Part shown: positions 45,319-58,339 of the stretch, one piece after another
How the letters are laid out: every line of letters starts with the position of its first letter
How positions within the stretch are numbered: position 1 is the first letter of the stretch
Assembly: GCA_050084985.1 (NCBI GenBank)
Contig: JBITNC010000001.1
Location: 47,988,001-48,052,000 of the forward strand
Length of the DNA: 64,000 nt
DNA from: Nageia nagi
Taxonomy: Eukaryota > Pinophyta
Direction: 5' to 3'
Position numbers and translations under genes: made by a program
Notes under the pieces: generated by a model
Told to the model about the DNA's origin: nothing
Databases searched by the model: none
What the model saw: only the letters and a program-made list of their open reading frames with translations

Positions 45319-47239
45319 CTCTTTTATTGTTTTAGAACTTTACACCTTTTGATTTTTGTTTTGGTTTTGTTTTTCATTAGGTAAGGAAAAGAAAACATAC
45401 ATCATTCATAGCAATTATATTTTATTTTTGGCGTTATATTATTGAGAAAAAGCAAATATATGCATAAACAACCTATTTATTACTTACCTTTGCAGTGTGG
45501 TTATCTTGTCTAATTTTGTTTGATAAATTGAATTATTTTTTCTTTAATAAGTGATGTGAATGATTTATTTTATTTTTATTAATTTTCCTAGATTAGTTTT
45601 TTCTAGTTAAGTATTAAAACAAAGGTAGTTTGGAATCCTATAGGTAATCTATGATAAAGGATTGGCTTGGTACCTAAAATGGTTCCCTTAGTGCAGTTAG
45701 GATTAGGGAATGTCACTAAAGACTATCTTGATAGTGGAATACAAGCATAGCCTCTTTTTTATAGTCACTTAGTTGAAAGTGATGACTTTTACCCTAGAAA
45801 TCGGTATTCATCTCTAGGTTTAGCTCTATGGCTTATGGTGTAGATTGGTGGGTACACAAAGAGTATAGAATCAATGGTTGTTAATCACTTCCAACTCATT
45901 GATGTTTATTTTTAAAAAGGTCCCATACATATATGATAGGAATAAAAGACTTATGATAACTACACTCAAACCCAACATACATGTCCTTTAATTATGTTAT
46001 AATTAATGTGAAATAAGCAATGTTTTAATTAATGAGATCTTTATCTAATCCATGCGATTCATTTGCCATTTTTAATGCAATTATTTAACCAAAATTTAAT
46101 GAAATTCATTTACTCCTTCTAAGTGTGAATGTAATTAAGTGATGTTCTTTTACCACTTCTTACTAATCACATCTACCTTTGGAGAGATAAAATGAGATAG
46201 GTGAGAAGTCATTAGGTGAATGTAAATTTCCTTAAGTGAGGTTTTATAACTCCTCTTTGAGTCACAATCCTTTGACCTCCATTTGAAGTGGTAAGGTATA
46301 TAGGAAGAGTTGTAAGGTGTAATAAATTTCCTTAAATTAGGTTCCTTAAATCCTGTTCAAATTATCATCCTTCAACCTTCTTTCAAAGTAATGAGGCAAA
46401 ACATTGAAGAGTATTAATGTGAAAGAAAAAACAACCACCTAGTAAATTAACCAATTTAATGTGTTTTGAGTTTACCTTAACCCTGATTAATTAATTTTAT
46501 ACTTATTCTAGTTTTTAAATGAGAGTTCATTCCTCCTTCTGAGTGTGGAAGTGACTTAGTGAAAGTTCTTGATTGATTTTAGCTATAAAAAGTGAAAAAA
46601 GTAAAAAAGGAGTTCATTTACTCCCTTCCTATTTTACCCATTTTGATCACCTAATATCACCTTTCAATGCAAAGGGAGAGCATAAGTGGGTGTAAGGGAA
46701 AATATTAAGTGATTTTATTTGTCATTCTCAAAACCCATAAAGATAAATAATTCATATACTTTATTCAAATAAGGCAAATGAATAATTCATATTCCTTAAT
46801 CATACATCTACCCCTCCTACATGCAATCTAGGCAAAGAAATCATAAATAAGGAGTTCTTTTCCATTTTTTCATTTTTAATACCTAAATTACATTTTCAAT
46901 ATTCACAAAAGTTGAAACTTATACCTTTTGTCTTGAGTTGAGGGTGTTTTCACACTTTCACACAAAATCATTAGTGTTTTAGTTAAATCACTAACATTAT
47001 AGTTAAATCATTGGCATTTCAAATAGATCACTAGCATTCCATTAAATAGCTAGCATTCCAATATAAATAATTAGCATTCTAACCTTAGTTATTGATGATC
47101 CCATATATATAAAATATAGAATAATAAATAAAAAATAATATGAGATTTAGTGATAATTCCATAAACATAGAAGATAAAAATGAAATAAGCAAAGCAAGAA
47201 ACACCCCTATACCTTGTTTTTGATGTAGCCTTCATGTAA
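45319..47239. other. Untranslated leader of element A
   Basis: 1.9 kb between primer-binding site and gag without coding pattern. It contains an imperfect tandem duplication of about 100 bases (46216-46297 and 46316-46395, both with AATTTCCTTAA and TCCTTYRACCT-like motifs) and a short-unit array at 46968-47085. Long leaders are typical of Ogre-type elements. Confidence 0.6.
46968..47085. repeat. Short imperfect repeats in element A leader
   Basis: Six or so units of about 20 bases with TAGCATT or TAACATT and AAATCA or AAATAG (for example GTTAAATCACTAACATT). They lie about 0.2 kb inside the 5' LTR of A. Confidence 0.65.
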
Positions 47240-47260
47240 GGGCCCTCCTTCTAGCACTAA
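47240..47260 (-). other. Candidate primer-binding site of element A
   Basis: The minus strand reads TAGTGCTAGAAGGAGGGCC three bases after the 5' LTR; the first triplet would be TGG if one base is restored to consensus. This differs from the B and D sites. The tRNA is not identified. Confidence 0.55.
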
Positions 47261-47262
47261 AA

Positions 47263-48089
47263 TATTTACTCAAAAAACAAATTTGAAAACATGCAAAAAT
47301 AAGAGCTATCTCAACCAATAGAAACTCTTTATTGATCTCTAAATAAACCTCAATTTTGATTACAAGTTACCTCGCATGGAGGGATTCAGTACAATTTATG
47401 ATATGGGCCTCTTAGAGGCCTTCTTTGCTAATGTATTCAAGCTCCAAGTATCATAATTGAACCTACAAAAAGAATAATTTTGATTTCTTCCTTCTTTGCT
47501 TTAATAAATTGCTAGTCTTGTAATCCTGCATATACATAAACAAACAACCCATCAAAACATACTTGCTCATGCTATAAGATTATAATAAATAAATAAGAAA
47601 TAAACATGCATATAAGTAAAAATAGTAAATTAAAATGTACGTAGCAATCTAGATGTAATTCAATAGCATAAGGTTGCATTTCATCTTCTAACTCCTATTA
47701 TTTTTTTTTTCTCCATGGGAGGGGTCTTATTTATAGATTTTTCAAGGTAGCTAAAGTTGGTATTTTGGAAGGCAAGGCTAGATGAAAAATCTCATCCAAC
47801 CTTATCATGGATTATATCCACATAAAGAAAATTTAGGATAAAATATGACTCATCCTTGATCCATTAGCTTGTTTTCTTGGGTGTTTGATTTTTCTATTTT
47901 TTTCTTTGTGTTTTCTATTTATAGGATCACTAGTGATTACCCATCAAGCACTCAATGACTAGATATGATCATCAATGATTGTACTTGATCACCACCAAAT
48001 GAAATAATTTGGCAAACTTAATTATTTACTTAAAATTTTTACTCCCTTCTTTTATTTATCAAAAGAGGGGTCATTTTTAGGTGTCTACA
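47263..48089 (-). repeat. 5' LTR of element A
   Basis: 827 bp, starting TGTAGACACC on the minus strand and ending GAGTAAATA. It pairs with 12119-12952. The right flank CTTAG (48090-48094) is the worn target copy. Confidence 0.88.
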
Positions 48090-48094
48090 CTTAG

Positions 48095-49140
48095 AGGATA
48101 ATGGGCATGCAAATGAGGAGAGTGATTGGATAAAATAATATATTATATATTTTAGAATTGGATGTTGCCTTGAATCTTTTGATAGATTTCAGAGAAGAAG
48201 ATTCAAGATGGAGACATTTAAATTCACATTGATTGATGATCATCTTTATAGAAATTATTTTGATAAAATCCTATTGAGATGTGTAACTCAAGATGAAGCT
48301 CAAAGAATTTTATATGAATTTTACTATGGATTATCTGGGGAAAACCTAAATTGGTATGACTACTACAACAAAGATATTACAAGTGGGATATTATTGACCC
48401 ACTCTATTCGAAGACTCCTACAAGATATCCAGAGAATGTGATAAGTGTAGCAGGTATGTGAAAAAGAGAATACAAGTTACTATGCCTCTAAAACTTGTTG
48501 TTGTTGAAGAACCTTTCCAACAATTTGGTTTAGACTTCATTGGTGTTATTAATCCTAACTCTTCAATGAGGCACAAGTTTATACCAATTATAATAGACTA
48601 CTTTACAAGATGGTCAGAATCCATACCATGAAAAAGTGCAAATTAGAAGACAATAATAGAGATGATAAAAAGACTAATCACTCATTTTGTTATCCCATAG
48701 ATCATTGTATCGAATAATGGTTTTGCATCCATTAAAATTAGCCCTAGAGTATGGGATATATTGGCTATTATATTCAAACTATTACCCATAAGGGACAAGT
48801 TGGCTAAATCCACTAACAAAAACTTAACTTAGATTATTGAAAGAACTATTAAAGGGAATCCTAAGTAGTGGCACACAAAGTTAGACTATGCATTATGGTT
48901 GATAAAATCAATATCAAATCAACTATCAAAATATCACCATATGCATTAGTTTATGGTAAGATGCTACTGCTACCTATTCATTTAGAGTTACCTAAATTGA
49001 AAATCCTATAGGAGTTGGAGGATTATGACTTTGAGCTATTGTAAGTTAGATTCAATCAATTGATCAAGATGGAAGAAGATAGAAGAAAGGGTTATTAGAA
49101 TTTCTAGCATTGAAAAAATATTGTCAAAAAGTGATTCAAT
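48095..49140 (+). pseudogene. Integrase of element C
   Basis: C's pol resumes here in the original frame. METFKFTLIDDHLYRNYFDK (48208) and LLRCVTQDEAQRILYEFYYG form the region before and in the zinc-binding domain. Its His residues are lost but the C-D-K-C pair is kept near 48450, after a frame change. The core reads VEEPFQQFGLDFIGVINP (first Asp), DYFTRWSESIP, HFVIP and IVSNNGFASI, with Asn in place of the second Asp. AKSTNKNLT has Lys in place of the catalytic Glu of A-E-S-T-N. Two of three catalytic residues are thus gone. Pieces of the C-terminal region (YALWLIKSISNQLSKY; LELPKLKIL-like) reach about 49.1 kb. Confidence 0.85.
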
Positions 49141-49990
49141 AAGAGAAAAGGGTTATCATGATTTTTAGCATTGAAAAAAGATTATCAAAAAGTGGTTCAA
49201 TAAAAATAAATCTTCCTGGGTGAAGTTTAAATTCAAATATATAGTCCTAAAATGGAACGAGGAAAGAGCAAAGCCAAGGAGACACCAAAAATTTGATTCC
49301 TTAAGGAGTAGGCCTTATATCATTATTGATGCCTTACAAAATGATGTGTTTATATTGCAAGATATTTTTGGGTTCTAGGAGTTGCCCATACTAGTGAATG
49401 GGATCCACCTCAAACATTATCTTGTAACTAGGTGATTTCATAACATCACTAGATGTGTATAGTGTTAATAATATTGTGTAAATAGTTCTCTTTATTAATT
49501 ATGTTACTTTTAAAAAAAAGTGTATATATTATGTTTACCACCAATGCACTTCCCAAGGAGGTAGACAACCATTAATGGTTACTAGGCATGGTGGTAATTT
49601 AATTTGATGTTCACAAAATGTCTTATTAAGAGATTGGCATTTAAAGTAATATTTTCTTGAAAAAGTCTCCAACCTACACCTTAACTTCCAATTTAATCTT
49701 AGAGTGATTGAGTTTAATGTCATCCCACATGTCAGGTATTACATAACACTTGATGCAAACCTTGACATTCCTCATGTATTAATGGTCATTAATAGGTGGG
49801 AGGTAGAAACCCCAACTAGATATCATTACTCACTTAGCAAATTTTAGAGCTCAAGCCTTCAACCATTTGTAGAGAATTATACTATTTTTAAATCCTTTTA
49901 ATGCCCACTAGAGAGTGAATTGGAGGACCAATTTGTGATACAATCAAGTGGTGAACTTAATGTTTACCTGAGCTACAAAGAAACTACTAA
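49141..49990. other. Spacer of element C between integrase and extra ORF
   Basis: AT-rich, with no convincing coding pattern. The minus-strand frame at 49535-49723 has no recognisable motif. Confidence 0.5.
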
Positions 49991-49998
49991 GCATAATG

Positions 49999-52900
49999 GA
50001 AAAACTAGAATAGACTATGGTCATTTTAGGGGATCGAACCAAGGAGTTGAAAACGATCCATGAAGAATACTTAGAGAATGCCCCTAGTGTAAATTGGATT
50101 GAAAGGGAAGTGCTTAATCATATCAATACTTGGTGTGTAGATGCAAAAAGACCATTGTTGCAACATGCAGGACTAGAGGTTGTTGGGAAGGGAAAAACCA
50201 TGGTAGAAGGGAATGATGTGATGATTTATCAAGGCATGATATATTTTGTGTTATATGAATCATTTAGCTACCTAAAGCTACTTATAGCCATTGCATTAAG
50301 GCATAGCCCATAGGATACATCATTAGGGCATATAAGGAGCAAAAGAAGGATGATGGAGAATCAAAATATTAGTTAGATACCTTCTTGGATTATTCCCCTA
50401 ATGCCATTATCAATGCACTTGTGATTCCAATAGATTGGAGATTCCATGTTAAAAATAAGTTGATTTGAAAAAGGGAAAGTGAGACTTCTACCAAACTAAG
50501 GATGATATAATCAACTATATCAATGAAAGGTATGGAAAAAATACTACTAAGATCCTATAGAGTTATGATATATATCACATTATTTGAGAAATCTTAGGAA
50601 AACTAGGTCTTATAAGCTTTGGCAGTAATTTCTAGGCATGTGACCTAAATTGAAGCTGATGAGGCCATGGTCATAATGGCTTACAACATTGTTTTAGGGT
50701 TAGTCTATTATGACTTTACCACTTTATTATGGAATGATATTTGAAATAATTTATTGAATATTGATAAGGGTGATTTTTGATATTGCTCTTATCTATTATG
50801 GTTGATAATCCACCAAAATTTGCAACTTTTGGTTGATGGAGGGCTATCCATAGTACTGACAAGCACTTCCATAAATCCTACTTTAATTGACATGAGGGTG
50901 TTAGTACCCACCAAATTTCATGGCTCTTATTATGAGTTTATGAATAAATATTTTGCCTTAATCATGAAGATTATCATGAGGAGAACTACACATAGGATGT
51001 ACCAAAGAAGCTGGGAAGAGTTACAAGGTGATAATGAAATTGGAGATTGGTATTTTCTAAAGGAAAGGAAAATCATTTTGAGGTATAACTATTTTGAAAC
51101 TCCCTTTTTTATACACATATTTGTTACCCAAAACTTATATTATTTAGATATGGGTAGGGAAATAAGTGTCATAGAGACTAGATATAGATTGGGTGGTAAT
51201 TTCAAGACCTGTAATCAAAATACCAACTATGGTAGGTAGCTTAACATTAATAGAAGTAAATTGTAAAGAAGAGTTGTGTAATTTCTTAATTCAGAATTTT
51301 AAGTTGAAAAAGTTAGAGAACCCCTAGATGTATGATCTTGTAGGAGAATGTACAAAAATTATAAAGGCAACTAAAAAAATGACCAACATTAAGTCATGAA
51401 GCCTAACCACATATTAAATATTTTGCAAATTAGACTAAAAAAAAAGTTGAGGCCTCCCCAAAGTGGGAATTTGGCATTATGGATAAGGTGTGTATGGCCT
51501 TAGAAAGAATAAAGAGATATATATTATGGGAAACTAGGAGGTAAGAGGGCCACAAGGATCATTTCCTAGTTATGGGATGAGTTGGGATGGGGCCCGAATA
51601 AAATTGAATATTTTAAAAAGTATAGATTTGAATATACCACCAAGGTAAAACATGTTAAAAATAAGTCTTTTGGTGAGTTTAATCATGATCAATATTGGCA
51701 TGCACAATATATAAAAGACCCACTACTAGAGAAGGGGAAACATTTTCCATCCAATTTTTAGGGCAAGGTATCACAAGATGATCAACCATTACCATAATGG
51801 GAAAAGGATCTTAAGTAACTGAGAAAAAGAAAACTTAAAGAAGGTTCCAACTCACAACAACATTTGAAGTAGAAAAAGAGACACAATTGGTAATGATTAT
51901 GGCTTTCGGCGAGTCTCCTCCTAAAAAGAAAAGAATAATTAAGTTAAAAATTTAGCTAAGGAACAACATACCCTAAATAAAAAATAGCCTATAGTGAAAT
52001 CATCTATACCCAAGCAATTTCAAGTCCCATATCTTTGGGTGCAAGAAGAAGAGCCAAAATCAAACATGAAAGATACAAAACTTGTAGATGCAAAGATCTA
52101 AAACCCCTAGAGCATAAACATGGTAGTATTTCAAGATACATAAGAAGACATAGAGGATGAAGTGCAACAAGGGGGAGGTAATGTGCTTGGATTATGTGCA
52201 ACAAAAACAATAAAAGAAGAAGTGGGTATAGATGGAGATGATGATGATGATGATCCCAATAAGAAGAAAAACTTTGACCCAATGGATAAGGTAGAAGAGG
52301 AAGAAAAATCCACTAGTGTAGAAGAGGAAGAAGAAACATAAAAAGAACCCATTATGGAAATAACAAAAGAGATGATTTCTTCAAAAACATGCACATCAAC
52401 TTCAAAAATAGGTACATCTCATCATTCTTTAATTTCTTATTCAACCACCATGGGAGAATAAATATAGAGTATTTTTTCTACAAAAGTTATAGATCCCATT
52501 GATTGGGCAACATTCATTAATAAACCCCTACACTCCTGGAACAACAAGGAAGATTATTGAGTAGAGTCATAGACATCAAGGATATTAAAATTGCATAGAT
52601 GCACTTCAAATATGGGCATTTAGATAAAACCCCTACCACCATTAAAGATGTAAAGATGTAGAGTACCTTGATAGTGGATCAATCTAGATTTTTGGTAAAT
52701 ACTTCCTTGGAAGCTAGAAAAAGTATCCAATCTATGGAGAACAAAATAAAAAAATTAAATATTCAAAGGAGACTAATCACAAAAAGATAAAATCATGGTC
52801 AGATTACAAAATCAAAATAAAAAATTAATTGAAAAATTAGCCAAGTAAAAAGTTGAGCATGATAATAGCATGCAAAAAGTTAAGGCAAAGCTAGAGAAAT

Positions 52901-53805
52901 TAAAGACATAAATTGAAGAGCTAAAGGCTCAATCAATCATAGTAAAGTGGGAAAAATATTATAATATATAAGAAGAGCTCAAAGAGACTATGGTAGCCAA
53001 TAACATTTTGAATGATGACAAATCAAAGTTGTTGCTTATTATTAAATACTATAGGAAAATTGGTGGAGCAAATTGGAGAAAGAATGGTTAGCTTGTCCAA
53101 GTTATATTATTTGAAAAATCAAGCAAAACATGTTGTACTTATATATGATGCTCAAATTGGAATATAAAAGCTAAACTTATAAGTCTTGAGAGCAAAAATT
53201 CAAGAAATGCAGAGTTGGATCAAGGTTATAATAGAGAAGGATCTAGCCATTGTAACTCTATGGCCAAGAGAGAAATTTTTGAGAAGGATAAAAGATATTT
53301 GTGATTCAAAGAATTTGGCATTAACTTGAGACTTGGAGAAAGGTCAAATAAAGGTAGAAATATGCTTTGTGAATATGTTTTTCTAAATTTTTAATTCAAT
53401 TGAAGGCTCCCAAATTATGGCAAGAGTTAGATGTACAAATTAGTGCTAAACATTGGGTGGAAAATACTACGTCATTCTAGATAGAGATTCAATAATAAAT
53501 TTTTTTGAGAAGTGACTCTTAGACTTGCAAAAAATAAATGAACAAGCTTAGGAGGTAGTTGCAAGATTTTTAAACGTTGGTAGATTGGAGAATATCTTGA
53601 TGGGATTTAGAGAAAATATTACAAAGTTTCAATCATGCCCCATCATATCATAAGTAGATAATAAATATTTCTAGGATCTATACAAGACGCTTTAATCCTT
53701 ATTACCTACATAATTGATTCCTTAGAAACAATCCCTGTAAAATTATACAACTAGGCAAACAAATGGGAGTGGTTAATAAGGGTTCTATTCTCCAACATGC
53801 TAAAG
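49999..53805 (+). pseudogene. Extra sense ORF of element C downstream of integrase, unknown function
   Basis: I do not recognise this product. The reading is mainly frame 1, with an excursion to frame 3 at 50802-51239. The N-terminal part has RTKELKTIHEEYLENAPSV and HINTWCVDAKRPLLQHAGL (50.0-50.3 kb). A middle part has KFHGSYYEFMNKYFALI and EIGDWYFLKERKIIL. Around 52140-52350 it is strongly acidic with a run of Asp residues. At 52790-52950 it is clearly coiled coil (NQNKKLIEKLAK; AKLEKLKT; IEELKAQ). The end reads KGSILQHAKDPKEPP shortly before the 3' LTR. Many TAG stops. It lies where Tat elements often carry an extra ORF and shows no PMD motif. Confidence 0.55.
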
Positions 53806-53828
53806 ACCCTAAAGAGCCACCATAAGAT

Positions 53829-55752
53829 TGTTATTCTTGTAGAATTACACTTTGAAATGGGTAATATTATTTACATTTGTTATTCATTCATTCATTTCCC
53901 AATAAAACCCCTTCTATACTTTCCATTTCTTATTCCCCTTTCTTTCATTGGTAAAATACTTGTACAAAATTTAGTCTTGAGTTTACATTGTATATACTTA
54001 GTCTTTTTATTAAGAGTTGTATTATATATTCTTTTAGTAAAGTATAGTTTTTTTAAGGTACTTCTAGGACATGTACATATTTTTGGGTATTATTCAATAA
54101 ATAGTCATTCAAAACTACCATTTTCTTAAAAGGTGAGTGTTGTTTATGCATAGTTGAATGAGTCATGTTCGGGAGATGTGTATAAGTCATAGGTTGAAGA
54201 GTATCCATTTTGTAAAATCAATTAAGTCATTTCTAAGACTTATCTAGGTCTAATCTGGGTCTTATTTATGGGTATTATTGTATAGAGTCTATTTGTTCAT
54301 CTAAGTTAAGTCTGAGCCCTATCTTGAGTCTAGTTACTTAAGTGTCAAACTTGTATAGTGTGAGGGTTATTTTTGGGCCCTATTATACATAGTGGTTAGT
54401 CTAGGTTAAGTTATAAAGTGGGAAATGTTGTCACACAAGTTAAGTGAGGTAGGTCCCATGAAAATCTAGAGCTTATGTCATACTTTTTGATGGAAATTAG
54501 TGGACTTTGAAGGACTTAATCAATGAGTGATACTAATATTTCTTCAAGGTGGGAGATATTCACAACTTTATATTCAACAAACCCTACCAATTTTGAGTGA
54601 TGATGTCACACTTTTCAAGAGAAATTGATAAGTGATAAATTCTATAGGTATTTAACAAACCTCACCAAAGCATAACAAGACCCTCTAGGGATAAGTAAGG
54701 ATTATAAGAGGAGGTGAACACTTGGGTCTACTTAATCAAGAGTGTATGAACCCTAAGACTCTACCAACATGTCAGATAAAACTCATTTTCAAATGGTAGT
54801 TGTAGTTCACTCTCAATTTTGAATGGTTATATCTTCCTTCACCTTTACAGTAGTCGATACTAGAACTATAGAAAAAGCATTTAATGATTATAGAGGGTTG
54901 GTAGATCATTGATTGATTAAGTAGCTTGATTGTACATACAAAGATGGCAAACCATACCTCATAAATTCAATGATATTTTAGATGTGCCATGGTCAAGAGA
55001 TAAAGTATGACTGATTATATTTGGATAGGTACATGATTGAAGGTCTATAAATTTCAAAAAATGGTGTTGCATATGGACCATAATGCATAATAAGTCATAA
55101 TTATACATTTTCCTATATATGATTATAAATATTTAAGTTTATTATATTCTTATTCAAACAAGTATTTATGTTTGTTAATGGTGTATAACAATCTTTTTGT
55201 AAATAGAACATTACAGATAGTGGACTATTAGAGGTCCAACAAGTGGATATTTTTGCAAAGTTTCCCATTGTAAGAAGTATTTTCATATATGATAATACAA
55301 AGTTATGATATTTTTCCTCTACATTTTTTTGCTATTATACTATTCTGTAACTATCATGTATGAAGTAGTTTTTGACATTTGTGACTATGAATTGCGATTG
55401 TGAGACCCTAAGAGTGAAGTAGTTAACCTATTCTTTGTCTTGGTCATGGATTACTTCCTGTGTAATGATGCCTTGGTTGACTAGTTTAGTATACTTTTAT
55501 GTTATTTATTTTTCTTATTTAGTGGTTTAATTTTTTATCTCTTTCTTATTACTCTTGACCTCTTTTTATCTCTTTCCTATAATTTTTGACCTTATTCATA
55601 GATAGGAACCAGCCTATAACCTAGAGATTGGGTAGAAAACCCCCATGAGCATACTATCCCACCACTTTTTGCTCTTTTAAGAACCCTTCTATCATCAGGT
55701 GATGGATAAATATACTAGAACAAACCCTTAGGCTACATTATCCTAATCAACA
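53829..55752 (+). repeat. 3' LTR of element C
   Basis: 1,924 bp with canonical ends TGTTATTCTTG and AATCAACA. It pairs with 5474-7400 and is followed by TGTAC (55753-55757). Confidence 0.9.
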
Positions 55753-55757
55753 TGTAC

Positions 55758-58173
55758 CTAGGAGTGTTTTACAACCCATATGTAGTTTGCAGATGCAAGT
55801 ACAAAAATAGGTGCCTTTCTAGTAGTATATTTCACATTGTTGACTACATGTAGATAATCATGCATATTGTTCTTGATATTTTTTTCATAATATCCATTAC
55901 TTTGTGTCATTTTATCTTCGCTATGGCTCTTTCTCACTTATTTCCACTATTTTCTACATCTATTCTTGATAGAGAAATAATATTTCATGCAATATGAAGT
56001 ACTTATCAAACCAATGAAGCCTTTTGGTTGTTGAGTTTTCTTTAACAAGGGGTTCATAAATATGTCTAATTATTCATTATTATGATGTACATTTCCTTCT
56101 TCTATTTTAGGAGCATTATCCATTTCAATTACTTTCTTGTTAATAATATCATGAATGATATTTCTTAAAACCCTCCAATTTCTTGTTAGGTGCCCTGGTG
56201 TCGTATGGTGATTGCAAAATTATTCATATCTATAGTTTTTAGGAACACAATTATGGAAATGATGTTGAACCATTGGTGGAATCTCAATAAGTTCATTTAA
56301 TAACACATTCATAATATTATCAATAATATCAGTTAGCCTTGTAAATCTCCTTTATGGTCTATTCTTGTTTCTATCAACATTAACTATACTAATTTCATTT
56401 TTCTTTACATACACTTGAGGTTTCTTTTCATTCACTTGAGGTTTATCTTTTGATTCATACATTTGAATTTTTTTTATAGTATTTCTTGTAAGTTTTCTTA
56501 ATACAATCTTTTTTTATAAGTAAAATATCTATCATTATAGCTAATGTCAATCCATGATTAGAGATAAATAATAATTTATACATAGGCAATAAAGCATTTA
56601 CAAAAGTATCTTTTAAATCTTGTTCAGGCACAAAGCTTTTATTTGTAGTTTATTTCCATACTTTAACAAAATTAGATACATATTAATTACAAAATTGCTT
56701 AATTTTACACAAATCTTTGAATTAAAATTTTTCTACAATATTATATCTAAAGCTTTTCAAAAATTTATGTACCAAATCTTCATATTTATCTATGCTCTTT
56801 TTGGAAAGGCCAAAGTACCATTTCAATGCATCATATTTTAGACTACTCAGAAATAATTTTTCTAGTATATCTCTATCATGAACATATTCCATATCTTCCT
56901 CTTGAAATTTTCTAACATGCATTTTTGGATCTTGCAAACCATTTAATTTTGTAAATATAACATTCTTTTTATCAACAAGCAATTTAGAAACAATTTTATC
57001 AATTAATGGTCCTTTTAAGAAAAGTAAGAAATCATATTCATCATCATCAAGTAATTATTCTTCCAATTTTTCAAATCTTTCATCCATCCTATTTCTCATT
57101 TTTGGCATTTGTTTTGGTTGGTTTTGCACTATATGTTGATTTCTGTTTAGGGTTGGTTGAGGGGTAAGAGGTGGTGCATTGCTAGTTTGATAGGATGATT
57201 GATTTGCTATTATCTTTTGAAGTTAAACCTCTTTAAGTTGCAAAATGGCCCAATCCTCTATATTCTTTCATGCCCACATTTATCAACCAATTCTAACATG
57301 AACAATAGTTTTTATTCCTCATTAGCCTTTTGAAAGTAGTCACCTTTTTGGGTATCTAAAATAGCATCAAGTTTTATCTCATGCTCTTATTTTGACCAAC
57401 TAGGGTTATGTTTGTAAGTATTATTAGTTATAGTAGAAAGTTGTTTAGTAATATCTACTACAATTTAATCATTAACCAACCTACTCTTACCTTTTTTCCT
57501 ATTTGAAATTTTAGGGAGCGTACCTAGATGATGACTTTCTAAATGTTCAAACTCATCCTCACTTTCCTCATTGACATCTTCGATCATCACTCTATTTAGG
57601 GGATCAATATCCTTTGCTTTCATGTTATTAGTGTGTGTATAGTATATTTCATTAGCATAATTCTTTTTGGTGATAGAAACTCTTCATTTTCTAGATTCTG
57701 CATTTTCATAAGAGAACAAACTATATAAGGATTACGACATTTTTGAATCTACTTATAACAATTCATAATGTGTTAATATATTAATAACCCATTCATAATA
57801 TTTAGTAAGATAATAATCTTTTTTTTTTTGTATTAGATAGCATATCCTTTATTGATCAAACATGGCTAGGAATTATATCTAAATATTCAATTTCTACATC
57901 ACTATTATAAGTGTCATCATGGCCTCCTAGAATTATATTTTCAAAATCATAATCATCTATCGACACATTAAGCTTATTAAGATATTTTCCAATAATATCC
58001 ATAATTTTGATAGATCTTATAGATTTAGTATCATTATCTTCATCAGTAACCATTGTATCATTGGGATCAGGTTCTTGCAAAGGTAAATCAAGGTTAACTC
58101 TAAGACTTCTCTTTATCTCATTAAAATGAACCTTACTTGTAGAAACCCTAGGTTGTTCTTCATTTAGATTCAT
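55758..58173 (-). pseudogene. gag of element B
   Basis: It starts near 58173 (MNLNEEQPRVSTSKVHFNE), with an acidic N-terminal part (MVTDEDND, GHDDTYNSDVEIEYLD) resembling the acidic N-terminal part of D gag in character. The capsid core (56982-56722) shows FTKLNGLQDPKMHVRKFQEE, DILEKLFLSSL, YDALKWYFGLSKKSIDKYED, then DLCKIKQF, FVKVWK and PEQDLKDTFV, a clear Ty3/gypsy gag. The knuckle-like part FCNHHTTPGHLTRNW (near 56210; last Cys now Trp) is followed by LRNIIHDIINKKVIEMDNAP. Coding signal then fades before the C insertion. Several frame changes and stops are present. No pol follows. Confidence 0.8.
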
Positions 58174-58317
58174 ATTTGAAACATAGTTAGAACAAACCTT
58201 AGTTTTATCACTTTATCTAGCTATTATTCTAATTACCTCAGTTAAGGGAAAATATAATAGCATAAATGGATTCATAACTCATAAGAAGATATGCCCTAAA
58301 AATGATTCTAGGTGTGT

Positions 58318-58337
58318 AAGAATTTTGGGTTCACCAA
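58318..58337 (-). other. Primer-binding site of element B
   Basis: The minus strand reads TGGTGAACCCAAAATTC three bases after the 5' LTR. The first ten bases equal the element D site, so B and D probably use the same tRNA primer. Confidence 0.7.
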
Positions 58338-58339
58338 AA

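Larger units (their letters stand above)
12119..48089 (-). mobile_element. Element A: Ogre/Tat-like Ty3/gypsy retrotransposon carrying genes Y, X and an antisense PMD gene
   Basis: A has LTRs at 12119-12952 and 47263-48089 and is minus-oriented. With guest D removed it is about 18.8 kb, a size typical of Ogre-like giants. From its 5' end: LTR, primer-binding site, 1.9-kb leader, gag, protease, reverse transcriptase (split by D), fused RNase H remnants, integrase, gene Y (sense), gene X (antisense), PMD gene (antisense), polypurine tract, LTR. The flanking 5-mers CATAT and CTTAG match at only 3 of 5 places, but C's pol frame continues exactly across it. Confidence 0.88.
5474..55752 (+). mobile_element. 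Element C: Tat-like Ty3/gypsy retrotransposon with RNase H upstream of reverse transcriptase
   Basis: C has 1.9-kb LTRs at 5474-7400 and 53829-55752 and the perfect TSD TGTAC (5469-5473 and 55753-55757). Guest A splits it between RNase H and integrase. Without A it is about 14.3 kb. The order is gag, protease, archaeal-type RNase H, reverse transcriptase, RNase H, [A], integrase, extra sense ORF, LTR. The 35,976 bases removed with A are a multiple of three, and pol lies in the same frame on both sides. Numerous in-frame stops show it is dead. Confidence 0.9.

Noticed and set aside
52004-52394. Minus-strand serine- and histidine-rich frames
   Set aside because: They are shadows of the acidic stretch of the extra ORF of element C.
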